Origin: Legionellaceae bacterium
GTDB taxonomy: Bacteria > Pseudomonadota > Gammaproteobacteria > Legionellales > Legionellaceae
Direction of reading: 5' to 3'
NCBI GenBank assembly: GCA_030148065.1
Contig: JASBUC010000014.1
Location: 1 to 38,077, forward strand
Length of the DNA stretch: 38,077 bases
This document shows, in pieces, positions 1-8,271 of the stretch (positions are counted from its first letter, which is position 1; each line of letters opens with the position of its first letter). Both the position numbers and the translations under genes were made by a program. Under the pieces are notes generated by a model that made no database searches, had not been told where the DNA came from, and saw nothing but the letters and a program-made list of their open reading frames with translations.

Positions 1-330
1 GGCCTTGTTGCTTCGCTCAAAATTAAATCACAATTGCTAAAGTTTAGTATCCCTTTAAAATCGATTCTTTTGACAAATTGGACGTTAAAATGCCCAACAA
101 ATGGTTGCATGACAAAGGAATAGAGCTCAAAAATCAGCGATATAAAGTTGAAAATTGGTCTGATTATAAGTAAGAGTTAGCTTTAAAAATTGGAGAGATT
201 ATACCATTGATATTTTCAAGGATTGAGGTTGCCCCACATTCAAAGATATTGGTACAAGTCATCGAAAAATAACAAAAGATCATGATAACGCTGTATTGAT
301 TAAACGTGGGCTCTACAGACGATATCTTAG
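1..330 (+). mobile_element. Degenerate 5' remnant of an IS5-type insertion sequence
   Basis: The window opens with GGCCTTGTTGC, which resembles terminal inverted repeats of IS5-group elements. From 91 a short frame reads MPNKWLHDKGIELKNQ, then RYKVENWSDYK, then a stop at about 172. The second piece resembles the conserved N-terminus of IS5-type DDE transposases (RYKVxNWxxYnxAL-xRG). A second piece in another frame near 279-300 reads DNAVLIKRG, like the next part of that motif, so the remnant appears interrupted. No DDE catalytic core is visible. It is a dead fragment. Family assignment rests on a short motif and the tip only. Confidence 0.45.
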
Positions 331-633
331 GGGTTGTTGTGGGAGACGAGATTTAATCCTCAGAAAACCTGTCAAGTAGATATTAAATATTTTTTTAGTT
401 AACAGGGAGAGTAGTTACAAAAAAATAATCTAATAATAATCACTTAGGAATTCAAAAATGGCTCGACACCGTTATTAATTTTTTAGGGAGAACACTCTAC
501 GAAGTGTTTTTTTAAAGCCTCTTAAAAGCCTTATGACTACTAGGTTTCAAGGAGGAGCGGGAATTGCTGACTCATCACAATTGATGGTTCGTTGTTCGCT
601 AATTGATTATTTAGGAAGGCTTGGGTATGGCAC
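331..633. other. Non-coding stretch between IS remnant and broken gene
   Basis: I see no convincing coding frame here. The only structured item is the small hairpin with a T-run at 491-513. It may be further decayed insertion-sequence DNA. Confidence 0.4.
491..513 (+). terminator. Possible small rho-independent terminator
   Basis: AACACT and AGTGTT form a 6-bp stem around the loop CTACGA and are followed by a run of T residues. The stem is short and AT-rich and the DNA around it is decayed, so it may be a relic or chance. Confidence 0.3.
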
Positions 634-1362
634 CTATGAAAGGCTTGTATTGTAAGAGGAGGTTGGAATTGGAATGATTTCATTTTTTTCAAAGACCCGA
701 TACCCTCTTTTACTACTAGCATAATGGGTGGCGCAGTGGAAAAAGTACTGATCGTTACTTTGCATGGTAAAATTATGGTAAGGATTTTGCTGCGAAAAAG
801 GGTTGTGTGGTTCTGTCGCACTTTTTTGTATGGCTTCTTCTCTAGAAAGGTAGGTCTGTGCTTCAGGGTTGAGATCATTTCTTAATGAAACATAGCGAGA
901 CCCTTTTATTTTTATACTTCCATTTGAACTTTTATCGGCTCTAATTTTATGTTGTCGTAGAATGCTTTCTATTTTCACCAAAAGACTAAATAGGTCTTCT
1001 GGTTGTTGTAAAGGACAACCCAGTTCATCTTTGAAAGTGTAAATAACAATTTGTCTGCCAGTTGGATGTTTCCAACGATCAAAATTAAAGTTGTGCAAAT
1101 CAATGGCTTTGCAGGCTAGTATTCCATTGGTTGGATCTAAAATAATAGGCTCTATCAAATGCCAAGCCAGATCTAAGTCATTGATATTAATATTTAGACA
1201 AAACTTCCAACCATCGACTTGTTTGGTTTTAGACTAGCGCTTATTTCGAAAATAAATCCAGCATTCATCGACTAAATAAAATTTATGTGAATCATCATAG
1301 CCCAGTAGGTTAGCTGGCCTTTTTTTATCTGACGGGTACTGACAACGTTCTGTTAAATACAT
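634..1362 (-). pseudogene. Hypothetical protein gene broken by an in-frame amber codon
   Basis: Reading the minus strand from an ATG at 1362, 42 codons (starting MYLTERCQYPSDKKR) are followed by TAG at 1236-1234. The same frame then continues unbroken for 199 more codons to the stop at 634. Both halves read as protein, and the junction FRNKR-stop-SKTKQVDGWKF is in one frame, so a single nonsense change explains the break. The later part includes GRQIVIYTF and GSRYVSLRND, which recall substrate-binding folds of some secreted effectors, but I do not recognise the family. The open frame also extends upstream of 1362 to about 1420, so the original start is uncertain. The 174-codon fragment from 1158 has no obvious reason to be translated alone. 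Confidence 0.6.
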
Positions 1363-1449
1363 GGTTTGGGTATAGACTATTAAAGTGTCCGATAACAGCA
1401 AATAATTTAATAGTAAGAGATTATTATTAAGCCAGTATTATGAAGAGCG

Positions 1450-1605
1450 TTACAATATTTGCTTGACTTTGACTTTGTCACCCCAAAAAAACAGATCTTT
1501 ACAGAGTGACTGATAAAGGCTCACCACGCTATCAACCACAGTTGTAGCAATTATCCCATGAACAATCCGTGAAGTCTCAAGAAACGGGCTCAACCTGCTT
1601 TCCAT
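1450..1605 (-). CDS. Possible 51-residue overlapping small protein
   Basis: A minus-strand frame starts with ATG at 1605 inside the 3' end of the nicotinate phosphoribosyltransferase gene, in another frame, and ends with TAA at 1452-1450. It encodes MESRLSPFLETSRIV followed by a hydrophobic stretch (HGIIATTVVDSVVSLY). No good ribosome binding site precedes it. It could be translationally coupled to the upstream gene, or be chance in a decaying region. No function can be suggested. Confidence 0.18.
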   Translation of the reverse strand: MESRLSPFLETSRIVHGIIATTVVDSVVSLYQSLCKDLFFWGDKVKVKQIL

Positions 1606-3160
1606 GTAAAGATCGGATCCCTCTAAGGCTTCGAATCATGCTCATTTTTTGTTGATGAAAACGTTGTTCAAAGCATGCTAAGTAGGGTTCAGGATTCATT
1701 AAGCGCTGGCTCTCAGACTTAAGCGCCTTCAATTGCCAAGTGGCGCGTTCTTTAATGCGGTCCAAACTTGGGCATTGATACACCAAGGTGCCACCTCGAA
1801 AAATGGGAACAAGCAAATCTTCATAGCTTTGCTTGTGATTAATGGCATGTAGGCTGTTTGAGTCTTCTGGGTTCACCATGATGACATTGCCATCACTGTC
1901 AGGGCTAATCCCTAAGTCAATATCAAACATCACATCGCAAAGAAATGCGCGTTGCATGCGCCCGTTCGCTAAAGGCTTTTCTTGGTAGTAGCGGCGCACT
2001 TGGTGGCGACCTGGGTTGGTGGTTTTGTCAGCATTGTCTGAAATCTTTATTTTTGGCTCGAAGCTAAAATCAGCGTTTTGTATTGCCACCACCTTAAAGA
2101 TCCCGCCTAGTGCTGCTTGCGAGCCACCAGTCGTTAATTGAGTGCCCACACCCCAAGCATCAATGGGAGCACCCTGTTCTCGCAAACTTGCAATGGTGTG
2201 TTCATCCAAATCATTGCTGGCAATGATGATTGCGTTTTTAAACCCTTCAATGTCCAAGCGGGCGCGGGCGTGCTTGCTTAATGTTGCTAAATCGCCAGAG
2301 TCGAGTCGAATGCCAATCATTTCATGGCCTTTTGCTCGAAGTTCTTTGCCTACAATGATGGCGTTTTCAATGCCTTGCATGACATCATAGGTATCGACTA
2401 GAAAGACGCAGTTCCCAGGCAAGGCTTTGGCGTAAGCTCTAAAGGCGCTTAGCTCATTTTCAAAGGACATGACAAAGGCGTGTGCATGGGTGCCTGTCGT
2501 TGGAATGCCATATTCTTTACCGGCAAGCTCATTTGAGCTTGCATCAGAGCCGCCAATGAAGGCTGCACGACTAGCGGCTAAGCCTCCCTGGTCTTGTGCG
2601 CGTCTTAGCCCAAACTCTAAGAGTGTTTGCGAGCCGCATTGATTTTTAATACGAGCGGCTTTGCTGGCAATTAAACTCTGAAAGTTAAGGATGTTAAGTA
2701 GGGCGCTCTCCAACAGTTGCACCTCGGTTCTTGGGCCAGTTACCCGAATTAAGGGCTGATTGGCAAAGACGACAGTGCCTTCTTCTATGGCATCAATGTC
2801 ACCGCTAAAACGTAGAGTTTCTAAGTAGTTTAGAAAAGCCTGACTATAGAGTGGGGTGTGCCCATCGAGCTGGGTCTGCTCACGAAGATAATTGATGTCA
2901 CTGCTGCTAAAGCCAAACTTCGATAGGTAGTCAACGACGTCTTTAAGTCCTGCACACACAGCATAGCTGCCAGCAAAAGGGTTTTTTCGAAAATAGAGCT
3001 CGCAGCAGCTAACAGGTTCTTGTTGTTGCGTGCTCTTACTATTTGAGGCATCGATTGTCTGGTTTTTTTTGCAGGTTTGCTCAAAGTAGGCAGCTGCCAT
3101 GGTTAGCTCGTATTTATCCGTAAGCAAACCTAAATGGTTAATTTCTTTGATAATGCTCAT
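1577..3160 (-). CDS. pncB: Nicotinate phosphoribosyltransferase
   Basis: This cytoplasmic enzyme joins nicotinate and PRPP to give nicotinate mononucleotide, the entry step of NAD salvage (Preiss-Handler pathway). At 527 residues it is in the range of long bacterial family members. Typical segments are LLTDKYELTMAAAYF near the N-terminus, ELYFRKNPF, LLEFGLRRAQ, FIGGSDASSN, GTHAHAF, IRLDSGDLA and GVGTQLTTGG, which carry the substrate and phosphate-binding residues of the fold. An insertion of about 20 polar residues (KKNQTIDASNSKSTQQQ) separates the first helix from ELYFRKNPF and is not typical. The start ATG follows a weak ribosome site. A palindromic-element end lies 6 bases upstream, so the promoter may have been altered by it. 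No other NAD gene is adjacent. The family call is secure; the symbol is by homology. Confidence 0.93.
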   Translation of the reverse strand: MSIIKEINHLGLLTDKYELTMAAAYFEQTCKKNQTIDASNSKSTQQQEPVSCCELYFRKNPFAGSYAVCAGLKDVVDYLSKFGFSSSDINYLREQTQLDGHTPLYSQAFLNYLETLRFSGDIDAIEEGTVVFANQPLIRVTGPRTEVQLLESALLNILNFQSLIASKAARIKNQCGSQTLLEFGLRRAQDQGGLAASRAAFIGGSDASSNELAGKEYGIPTTGTHAHAFVMSFENELSAFRAYAKALPGNCVFLVDTYDVMQGIENAIIVGKELRAKGHEMIGIRLDSGDLATLSKHARARLDIEGFKNAIIIASNDLDEHTIASLREQGAPIDAWGVGTQLTTGGSQAALGGIFKVVAIQNADFSFEPKIKISDNADKTTNPGRHQVRRYYQEKPLANGRMQRAFLCDVMFDIDLGISPDSDGNVIMVNPEDSNSLHAINHKQSYEDLLVPIFRGGTLVYQCPSLDRIKERATWQLKALKSESQRLMNPEPYLACFEQRFHQQKMSMIRSLRGIRSLHGKQVEPVS

Positions 3161-3166
3161 TATTCT

Positions 3167-3225
3167 ATACCCATCTTAGTTCATTATGCATCCTCTGGGC
3201 CGAAACGAAGCTTTGACTTACTCCC
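3167..3225. repeat. One-ended remnant of the palindromic (MITE-like) family
   Basis: TATACCCATCTTAGTT at 3167 differs by one base from the tip of the full copy at 19483, and both continue CATTATGC. After 17 unrelated bases comes GAAGCTTTGACTTA, the next segment of the full copy. No matching right end is visible before the downstream gene. It lies immediately upstream of the nicotinate phosphoribosyltransferase start. Confidence 0.65.
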
Positions 3226-3262
3226 GTTTGAGTATTGTACCATGCGAGAAGACGCCTGTATT

Positions 3263-4336
3263 TCAATTGCTGCGAGGACTGCTATCTAGTTCCTCCTCCT
3301 CTTCCTCGCTAAGAGAGCTTAATTGTACATCCAGACTAAAGTGGCCAATTGAGGAGGCAAGTAGTGCATAGTTTTTCTTGCTTTTTTTCATTGGTCGTGA
3401 GGCGGCGAGTTCTACTTCTTCCATGCTAAGGCGTTTCTGAGGTAGGACAACCTTGTAGGTTGTTCTATCAATGATGGGTCTGTCCTCGCCAATGGCTCTT
3501 ATCGTGTCTCGAAATTGCTGATAGTAATTAAATTGTCTGGGTGAGATTAGATCTTCTACCAGCCAAAAGCCAGCAACCTCAATGGTTTCTGCCAGTTTGT
3601 TGGGAGACGGTGGAACCAACTGCTCTTTAATGGCTTGACAGGTTGCCAGATAGAGATTGTGTTCATTTGCGTGTAGTGCAAGCTTAAAGTAATAGTTATG
3701 AGTTGCTTTATGTTTTCTATCATACGCATAGAGGAGAGTTAAATGGTCGCTTAGGTACTCTTCTTCTAAATATTTCTGTAAGTCATTTAGGTCTGATTCA
3801 CGTACCAGAATGCCCGCCCAGGGATCGCAAATAACTTGGTTTGGGCTGTCTCCAATGGTAAAAGCAAAGTGTGATTGCTCTTTGCCACCAAAGAAGATAA
3901 TAGCAAGCGAGCGCGGCCTTGCTCCAGGCCTTAGCATTTCACTAAAGGCAAGACCAAAGCCAAGGATGGCTAATTCTAAACAGTTACCATAGGGATGGCG
4001 ATGAATCACATTAGCAAAAGCAAGTAAGTTTTTTAAAGGGCATTCTCTATTACCCATCAAATCTTGTTGAAAGGCCTTTTCTCTCACTCTTTGATTGGCG
4101 CCTACTAGTGCGTTAAGGATGTCCTTTTCTTGCCTATTGAGGTGTTCTGGTGGTAAGTCAGCAACTTGTACGTCCAATTTATTGACTTTATCTAAGATGA
4201 ATGCAGCAAAGAGTTGGTCATCATTTAAGGCGTCCATCGAGCACTGTTGTGCTTGTTCAATAAGTTCATCAAGTTTTAATCCATAGTTCTTTTGAATTAG
4301 AGCTTTTAGCGTTGGAAAAGGGCAAGATCTTGGCAT
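3263..4336 (-). CDS. Putative effector with papain-like Cys-His-Asp signature and C-terminal E-block
   Basis: A 357-residue protein without signal peptide or membrane segment. Three segments in the papain-like order stand out: YGNCLELAILGFGLAF (Cys119), EQSHFAFTIGD (His156) and VICDPWAG (Asp171). The spacing and the DPWAG ending recall Cys-His-Asp proteases and acyl-transfer enzymes of clan CA, a fold often used by translocated effectors. The last 19 residues contain six consecutive glutamates (344-349) in a serine-rich tail. That resembles the E-block signal of Legionella Dot/Icm substrates. No strong ribosome site precedes the ATG, and a 48-bp palindromic element lies 22 bases upstream. Enzyme class and secretion are both inferences; the target is unknown. 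Confidence 0.6.
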   Translation of the reverse strand: MPRSCPFPTLKALIQKNYGLKLDELIEQAQQCSMDALNDDQLFAAFILDKVNKLDVQVADLPPEHLNRQEKDILNALVGANQRVREKAFQQDLMGNRECPLKNLLAFANVIHRHPYGNCLELAILGFGLAFSEMLRPGARPRSLAIIFFGGKEQSHFAFTIGDSPNQVICDPWAGILVRESDLNDLQKYLEEEYLSDHLTLLYAYDRKHKATHNYYFKLALHANEHNLYLATCQAIKEQLVPPSPNKLAETIEVAGFWLVEDLISPRQFNYYQQFRDTIRAIGEDRPIIDRTTYKVVLPQKRLSMEEVELAASRPMKKSKKNYALLASSIGHFSLDVQLSSLSEEEEEELDSSPRSN

Positions 4337-4358
4337 ACTTTGACACTGTGGGTGCTAC

Positions 4359-4406
4359 TATACTCAAAATACCTAAAAAAGGGCATTATCAAGTATTTTG
4401 AGTATA
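4359..4406. repeat. 48-bp minimal palindromic element, perfect 14-bp ends
   Basis: TATACTCAAAATAC at 4359-4372 is exactly complementary to GTATTTTGAGTATA at 4393-4406. Read on the minus strand, the first tip continues TTGATAATGCCC, matching the ATAATGCCC that follows the left tip of the larger copy at 31879. It therefore looks like an internally deleted member of the same family. Outside, GCTACTAT and ATAGTAGC can add eight further pairs past a short bulge. It sits in the 5' region of the 3263-4336 gene, so it could form an mRNA hairpin or contain that gene's promoter. Confidence 0.6.
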
Positions 4407-4448
4407 TCTTTAAATAGTAGCGCAAATTATACTCACCTTGGTTCTAAA

Positions 4449-5510
4449 CTACAACTTCATGACGCATGGAGGTAGGGGCTTATGAGTGATTTCTAAGGAT
4501 TCAACCATGGTGGCATCTGAGGTCATTTGTCGGTAGAAATGCACTGTTTCATTCTTTCGTGTTAAGCAAAGCGTTGCGGTTCGATGTGAAATGACCTCAC
4601 GAGCTTTTGCAAACAGTCTTTTAATTTCCAGTGGTGTAAAGACGTTATTTTGGTGTTCGTTTTCTTCAAAGAAATTAAACTCTCTTAGTAAGGTTTGTAA
4701 TTGTCGAACGCCGGTTGGTACTTTGGAGGTCTGACAGAAAAAAAGAGTTACTCCTTTTCTCTGCCAGTGGCTTTCTTGTACTTGTTGATTAAGTTTTGTA
4801 AGAAAGTGCCGTTGTTTATTGACCGCTGATTTCTCATGCTCCTCACTTAAAAACGTTTCACAGAGCAATTTGAACTCGATTTGATTGGCAGGATTTATAA
4901 GTGATAAAAGTGCGTCAAACTCATTAATGAAACTTGAAGAATGTGAGTTAGCCCTGTCACCCATTTGACGTATTTTTTTAAGCTGCTCAGATGTTTTGAC
5001 TGGGCCAAAATCCATAATCATTTGTACGTGAGTGGCCACAAACAAATAAGGGATTAAGCAGATATTCAGAGCTTTTTGGTGCAGAGTTTTGAGGTAAAAT
5101 CTTATAAAGCCTCCATGAGATGAGTCAGTTGCCTTTAGTTGATTGTTGTAAGTAGCAAAGACGTCACTTTTTGCTTGCTCGCTTGCTGGTAAGGCCAAAA
5201 AGGCATCTATTATTTTTTTCTCCGACAGGTTGATTTGTTTTTTTGCTAGTTGTACCGTTTGCTCGACACGTTCTTGGTAAACGGTTACATTTTTTTTAAC
5301 AATCGCGAGTAGTTTGCTAAGACTCTTAAGGTTTTTTCCAGCCAGGTGAGAAACATAAGACTGGCTTGCGGCTATAAGAGAGAGTGTTTCAGTAACGGAT
5401 ATTTTGTCTGTGGCTAAGAGCGTAAAAAACGCAGTTCTTTCTTCTCTTGAGCCTTCTGCTAATAAGCGTTTAAGCCCTTTAAATGGGGCTTTGTGGTCGT
5501 ATTCCTGCAT
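4449..5510 (-). CDS. Hypothetical cytosolic protein, possible effector
   Basis: The start at 5510 is chosen because AGGAGG (5525-5520) lies nine bases before this ATG. The frame is open further up, to an ATG at 5546, but that would put the Shine-Dalgarno sequence inside the gene. The product is 353 residues, with no signal peptide. It is mostly alpha-helical by composition, with a Lys/Glu-rich helical stretch near residues 60-110 and one hydrophobic helix near 145-165 (ICLIPYLFVATHVQMIM). I do not recognise a domain. Its place in a minus-strand run of effector-like genes suggests, but does not prove, that it is also a type IV substrate. Spacing to both neighbours is about 100 bases, so each gene probably has its own promoter. 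Confidence 0.6.
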   Translation of the reverse strand: MQEYDHKAPFKGLKRLLAEGSREERTAFFTLLATDKISVTETLSLIAASQSYVSHLAGKNLKSLSKLLAIVKKNVTVYQERVEQTVQLAKKQINLSEKKIIDAFLALPASEQAKSDVFATYNNQLKATDSSHGGFIRFYLKTLHQKALNICLIPYLFVATHVQMIMDFGPVKTSEQLKKIRQMGDRANSHSSSFINEFDALLSLINPANQIEFKLLCETFLSEEHEKSAVNKQRHFLTKLNQQVQESHWQRKGVTLFFCQTSKVPTGVRQLQTLLREFNFFEENEHQNNVFTPLEIKRLFAKAREVISHRTATLCLTRKNETVHFYRQMTSDATMVESLEITHKPLPPCVMKL

Positions 5511-5576
5511 CGCGTTCATCCTCCTATCGACAAAAGATGAATTCAACTATACACACTCTAGTTCAATTTGCACTCC

Positions 5577-5612
5577 ATGGGTATAATCGAGGCTTTGACG
5601 TTAATCAGAACG
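5577..5612. repeat. Possible decayed fragment of the palindromic family
   Basis: ATGGGTATA at 5577-5585 matches the outer tip of the copy at 19483-19789. GAGGCTTTGACGTTAATCAG just after it resembles an internal segment of that copy (GAAGCTTTGACTTAATCAG). Order and orientation are scrambled, so this is weak. A small hairpin (GACGTT and AACGTC) lies inside. Confidence 0.3.
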
Positions 5613-5638
5613 TCATTAAAAAAACCATGTATTCGACA

Positions 5639-6766
5639 TTAAATGGTAACCACAGGAGAGTCTCCAGTTAGGTGGGGTACTTGTGGATTGGTTGTGCGGG
5701 TAGATCCTGCGGTGTTGGCTGGTGTTGGTGGGCTTTGATTGACTCTATTAGTACTGGTACTGCCTGGTATAAAAAAGGTTTGGGTTGGTGGGGTGATGCC
5801 GTATTGCTCTAGAGTTGTAAGTAGCACTTTTTTACTAAGAGGATCGCTTTGTTGAATTAAATCATGAGCCGTTCTACCTTGCGCATTTTGGATGTTTAGG
5901 CGAGCACCTTGTTTGATTATATGGACCGCATTTAACACATTGTTTGTAATGATGGCCCATTGAAGTGCTGTGTTTTTCATCTCAGGGTTGTCATCTTGAG
6001 CGTCAATGTTGAAGTCATGCTTGGCTAGCGTCTCTAAATCAGAGACCGTGCCCGTGCGTGCTGCTCGCCGGTAGGCTCTTTGTAGCAGTGCTTTGCCACT
6101 TAGCTCATCACCCATACAAAATTTTTCAGTGAGCTTTCTAAGGGCTTCTTCTCGTGCCTTGCTAACGGCTTCTTGTACAAATGTGTTAATTCTTGCTCTG
6201 AGATCATAGTCAATCTCAAGAGCACACTCTTGAAATGGACGACGGCTTGCGGGCATCACACGAGGGCTTTGCTGATTAACCCAAAACATGAGCTGCGCCT
6301 CTTCGTACTTGGCATCTGGTGATCGTTTTTGAAAAACAGGTACGTCCATAATGGTGCAGGTCAGGCCACAAAGGTATTCGCTCGGAATGTCTGAATCATT
6401 GACCCCCTCACTTGCAAGTATTCGCGCATTTCGAGAGAGCTCGGGTTGCAAACGTTCAGCACGAAAAATAAAGTCTCCGCTTTCTTCTGAAGAGAGTCGG
6501 TAATTATCGAGACTAAAGGGAAGCTTGGCGTTACGGATGGCCTCTTTAATCAAATTTTTAAAGAGATTGGTGGCATTTTTCCCTGTGAGACAAATCCCCT
6601 TTAATTCAATGTCAAGGGATTGGAGTTGATCGTTTTTATCATGGTAAATGGTCGTTGCTGTTTCTAATTTGGGAACAAATGGCAGGCTAACAATTAGATT
6701 GCATAACTGACTGATGCTGCTATCTTTTAATTCCACTGTAGGCTTAAAGGTTAATTTGATTGACAC
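5639..6766 (-). CDS. U-box and ankyrin-repeat protein, probable E3 ubiquitin ligase effector
   Basis: A 375-residue protein. Residues about 127-198 fit the U-box pattern: IPSEYLCGLTCTIM, then PV, a YEEA...W segment, PASRRPF, and finally DYDLRARINTF. U-boxes recruit E2 ubiquitin-conjugating enzymes, and in bacteria they are known from translocated effectors such as Legionella LubX. Residues about 228-320 form two to three ankyrin-like repeats (TALQWAIITNNVLNAVHIIK, GRTAHDLIQQ), likely a substrate-binding module. The last 45 residues are Thr/Pro/Ser-rich and probably disordered, consistent with a C-terminal secretion tail. The start codon is GTG, with AGGGA seven bases upstream. The first 110 residues are unassigned. 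The U-box call is from motif reading alone; ankyrin is more certain. Confidence 0.7.
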   Translation of the reverse strand: MSIKLTFKPTVELKDSSISQLCNLIVSLPFVPKLETATTIYHDKNDQLQSLDIELKGICLTGKNATNLFKNLIKEAIRNAKLPFSLDNYRLSSEESGDFIFRAERLQPELSRNARILASEGVNDSDIPSEYLCGLTCTIMDVPVFQKRSPDAKYEEAQLMFWVNQQSPRVMPASRRPFQECALEIDYDLRARINTFVQEAVSKAREEALRKLTEKFCMGDELSGKALLQRAYRRAARTGTVSDLETLAKHDFNIDAQDDNPEMKNTALQWAIITNNVLNAVHIIKQGARLNIQNAQGRTAHDLIQQSDPLSKKVLLTTLEQYGITPPTQTFFIPGSTSTNRVNQSPPTPANTAGSTRTTNPQVPHLTGDSPVVTI

Positions 6767-6831
6767 CTTGATTTCCCTATCAAAAACGTCTTGTCCTTAC
6801 CATAGCACGAGTTTTTGTGAAGTACTATCGT

Positions 6832-7320
6832 TCACGCGTTTGCTCTGGCCTTAGTATACTGCTCGAGCACTTGTATTGGTTCTAATTTCTGACTGAGTGT
6901 CTGTAAGAGGTTTTCACCAGGGCGGCTTTCAAAAAAGACCCAGCTTGACTCAGGCTGAGTAAACAAGGAACGATCCATGCCACTTAGTGCATTGATGCAG
7001 TCTTTAAGTGCCAATAATTGTTGCGTTGCACCGCCGCAAACCTCCTCACTCAGTGTGTCTAAGAAACGATGGGCAATTTCAACTTGTTTGTTATACTGTA
7101 AGATCTCTCGAGGGACTTCGCTGCTTTTTAACTTATTGTTGGCGCTTTCTAAGAAGTCTTCTAAGGTGTTTTGAATGCTCTCAAAGGTGGTTTGGAGCAA
7201 TGTCTCATCTATCGATGCGGTCGACTCTTCAGTTGATTCTGAGGGCTTGGCACTGGGTAATAGTCGGTAAAGGGGCTCTAAGCCTAGTGTCTGAAGTCCT
7301 GTTGTTAACCAGTTAGGCAT
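6832..7320 (-). CDS. Hypothetical 162-residue helical protein
   Basis: The start MPNWLTTGL at 7320 is preferred because AAGGA lies six bases upstream; the frame is open to an ATG at 7341. The product has no signal peptide and is mostly helical, with a Ser/Thr/Glu-rich linker near residues 25-40. I recognise no domain. It lies 65 bases upstream of the U-box/ankyrin gene on the same strand, so co-transcription is possible. It could be a small effector or partner protein, but nothing in the sequence decides this. Confidence 0.5.
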   Translation of the reverse strand: MPNWLTTGLQTLGLEPLYRLLPSAKPSESTEESTASIDETLLQTTFESIQNTLEDFLESANNKLKSSEVPREILQYNKQVEIAHRFLDTLSEEVCGGATQQLLALKDCINALSGMDRSLFTQPESSWVFFESRPGENLLQTLSQKLEPIQVLEQYTKARANA

Positions 7321-7558
7321 GGCAAGTCCTTTTTTAATCATTCTTAAGCAGAGTGTAGAACAGTCAAAGAAAAGTTAAAAGTCTTGGCGAGTTAATCGAT
7401 CCCTAGAAGCGACGGCCTGGTTCTTTTAAAAAGCGTAGCTCTATTAGTTGGTAAAAGGCTGATCCTATTGCCACCAGTTGGCAGGGGTGCACTTGTTGAA
7501 CCAGAAGTTTATTCTCTCGTTAATCATGATATCCTTGCAGTTTTCAATGAGGATGGAA

Positions 7559-7900
7559 ATGTTAAAATTATATCACAACCCTCGCTGCAGTAAGAGTCGA
7601 GAAACTCTAAAGTTATTGACCGATAGGGGTGTTTCATTTGAAACAATTTTGTATTTGGAGGATCCTTTGAGTGCTTCTGAGATTGAATCATTGTGTAAGA
7701 AGTTAGAGCTTAGCCCAGAAGCCTTGGTTCGAAAAAATGAGGCAGAGTATAAAAAACTAGGGTCTGTGAATGAAAATGAATGGTCTATGGTGCTTGCAGA
7801 CTTCCCTAAATTGATGCAGCGTCCGATTGTTGAGACTGACACAAAGGCAGCAATTGGCAGACCACCTGAGAAAGTATTAGATATTTTACCTACTATTTAA
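7559..7900 (+). CDS. arsC: ArsC/Spx-family thioredoxin-fold reductase
   Basis: The start at 7559 is chosen because GAGG (7549-7552) lies six bases upstream and the family begins right there: MLKLYHNPRCSKSRETL. Codons further up encode an unrelated hydrophobic tail. The product is 113 residues, the usual length for glutaredoxin-linked arsenate reductases. The active-site Cys sits in NPRCSKSR, and the family features EAEYKKLG and LMQRPIV (oxyanion-binding Arg) are present. Arsenate reductases reduce arsenate to arsenite using glutathione and glutaredoxin. However, no arsB, acr3 or arsR is nearby, and many lone family members have no demonstrated arsenate role. Its stop overlaps that of the convergent MazG-like gene by four bases. 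Confidence 0.85.
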   Translation: MLKLYHNPRCSKSRETLKLLTDRGVSFETILYLEDPLSASEIESLCKKLELSPEALVRKNEAEYKKLGSVNENEWSMVLADFPKLMQRPIVETDTKAAIGRPPEKVLDILPTI

Positions 7901-8271
7901 CCGACTTGTTGTTTTGCTTTTTCCCAAAGCGCCATTAACTCTTCAAAGGAGTGACCTTTGAGTGTTGTTAGTCCTTGCTGAGTGGCAAGGGCTTTGACGG
8001 CCTTGAGACGTGTTTCAAATTTATCTGTGGCATTTTGTAGGGTTTGTTGGGGATCAAACTTGCTGAAAATACACAAAGAAAAGGCGGCATGCAGTAGATC
8101 GCCGATTTCTTCCTCTAAAAGCGTTCGATTTGGTTTATTTTCCTCAAGATGGGCTGTGATTTCTTCACATTCACTTTTAACTTGTTCAATAATTTGCTCT
8201 GCTGTTTCCCAAGCAAAGCCAAAGCCCGCGGCCTCATTCTCCAGCTCTTCAATTTTATTCAATAAATTCAT
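7897..8271 (-). CDS. MazG-like nucleotide pyrophosphohydrolase
   Basis: A short, single-domain MazG-type protein of 124 residues from the start MNLLNKIEELENEAAG. The acidic pairs ECEE and EEEIGDLLHAAF match the EXXE and EXXD magnesium-binding motifs of the MazG fold. Such enzymes hydrolyse non-canonical or excess NTPs to NMP and pyrophosphate. The C-terminus resembles that of the full two-domain MazG (TDKFETRLKAV). The frame is open to 8316, but neither upstream ATG has a better ribosome site. It is smaller than the two-domain E. coli protein, so I leave the symbol blank. It converges on the ArsC-like gene. Confidence 0.85.
   Translation of the reverse strand: MNLLNKIEELENEAAGFGFAWETAEQIIEQVKSECEEITAHLEENKPNRTLLEEEIGDLLHAAFSLCIFSKFDPQQTLQNATDKFETRLKAVKALATQQGLTTLKGHSFEELMALWEKAKQQVG

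Noticed and set aside
4428-5585. Pair of element-like tips (TATACTCACC and CCATGGGTATA) around the 4449-5510 gene
   Set aside because: The two tips do not match each other, so a gene-carrying transposon is not supported.
7478-7558. N-terminal extension of the ArsC-like protein from a TTG
   Set aside because: The family starts at 7559 and a good ribosome site fits that start only.
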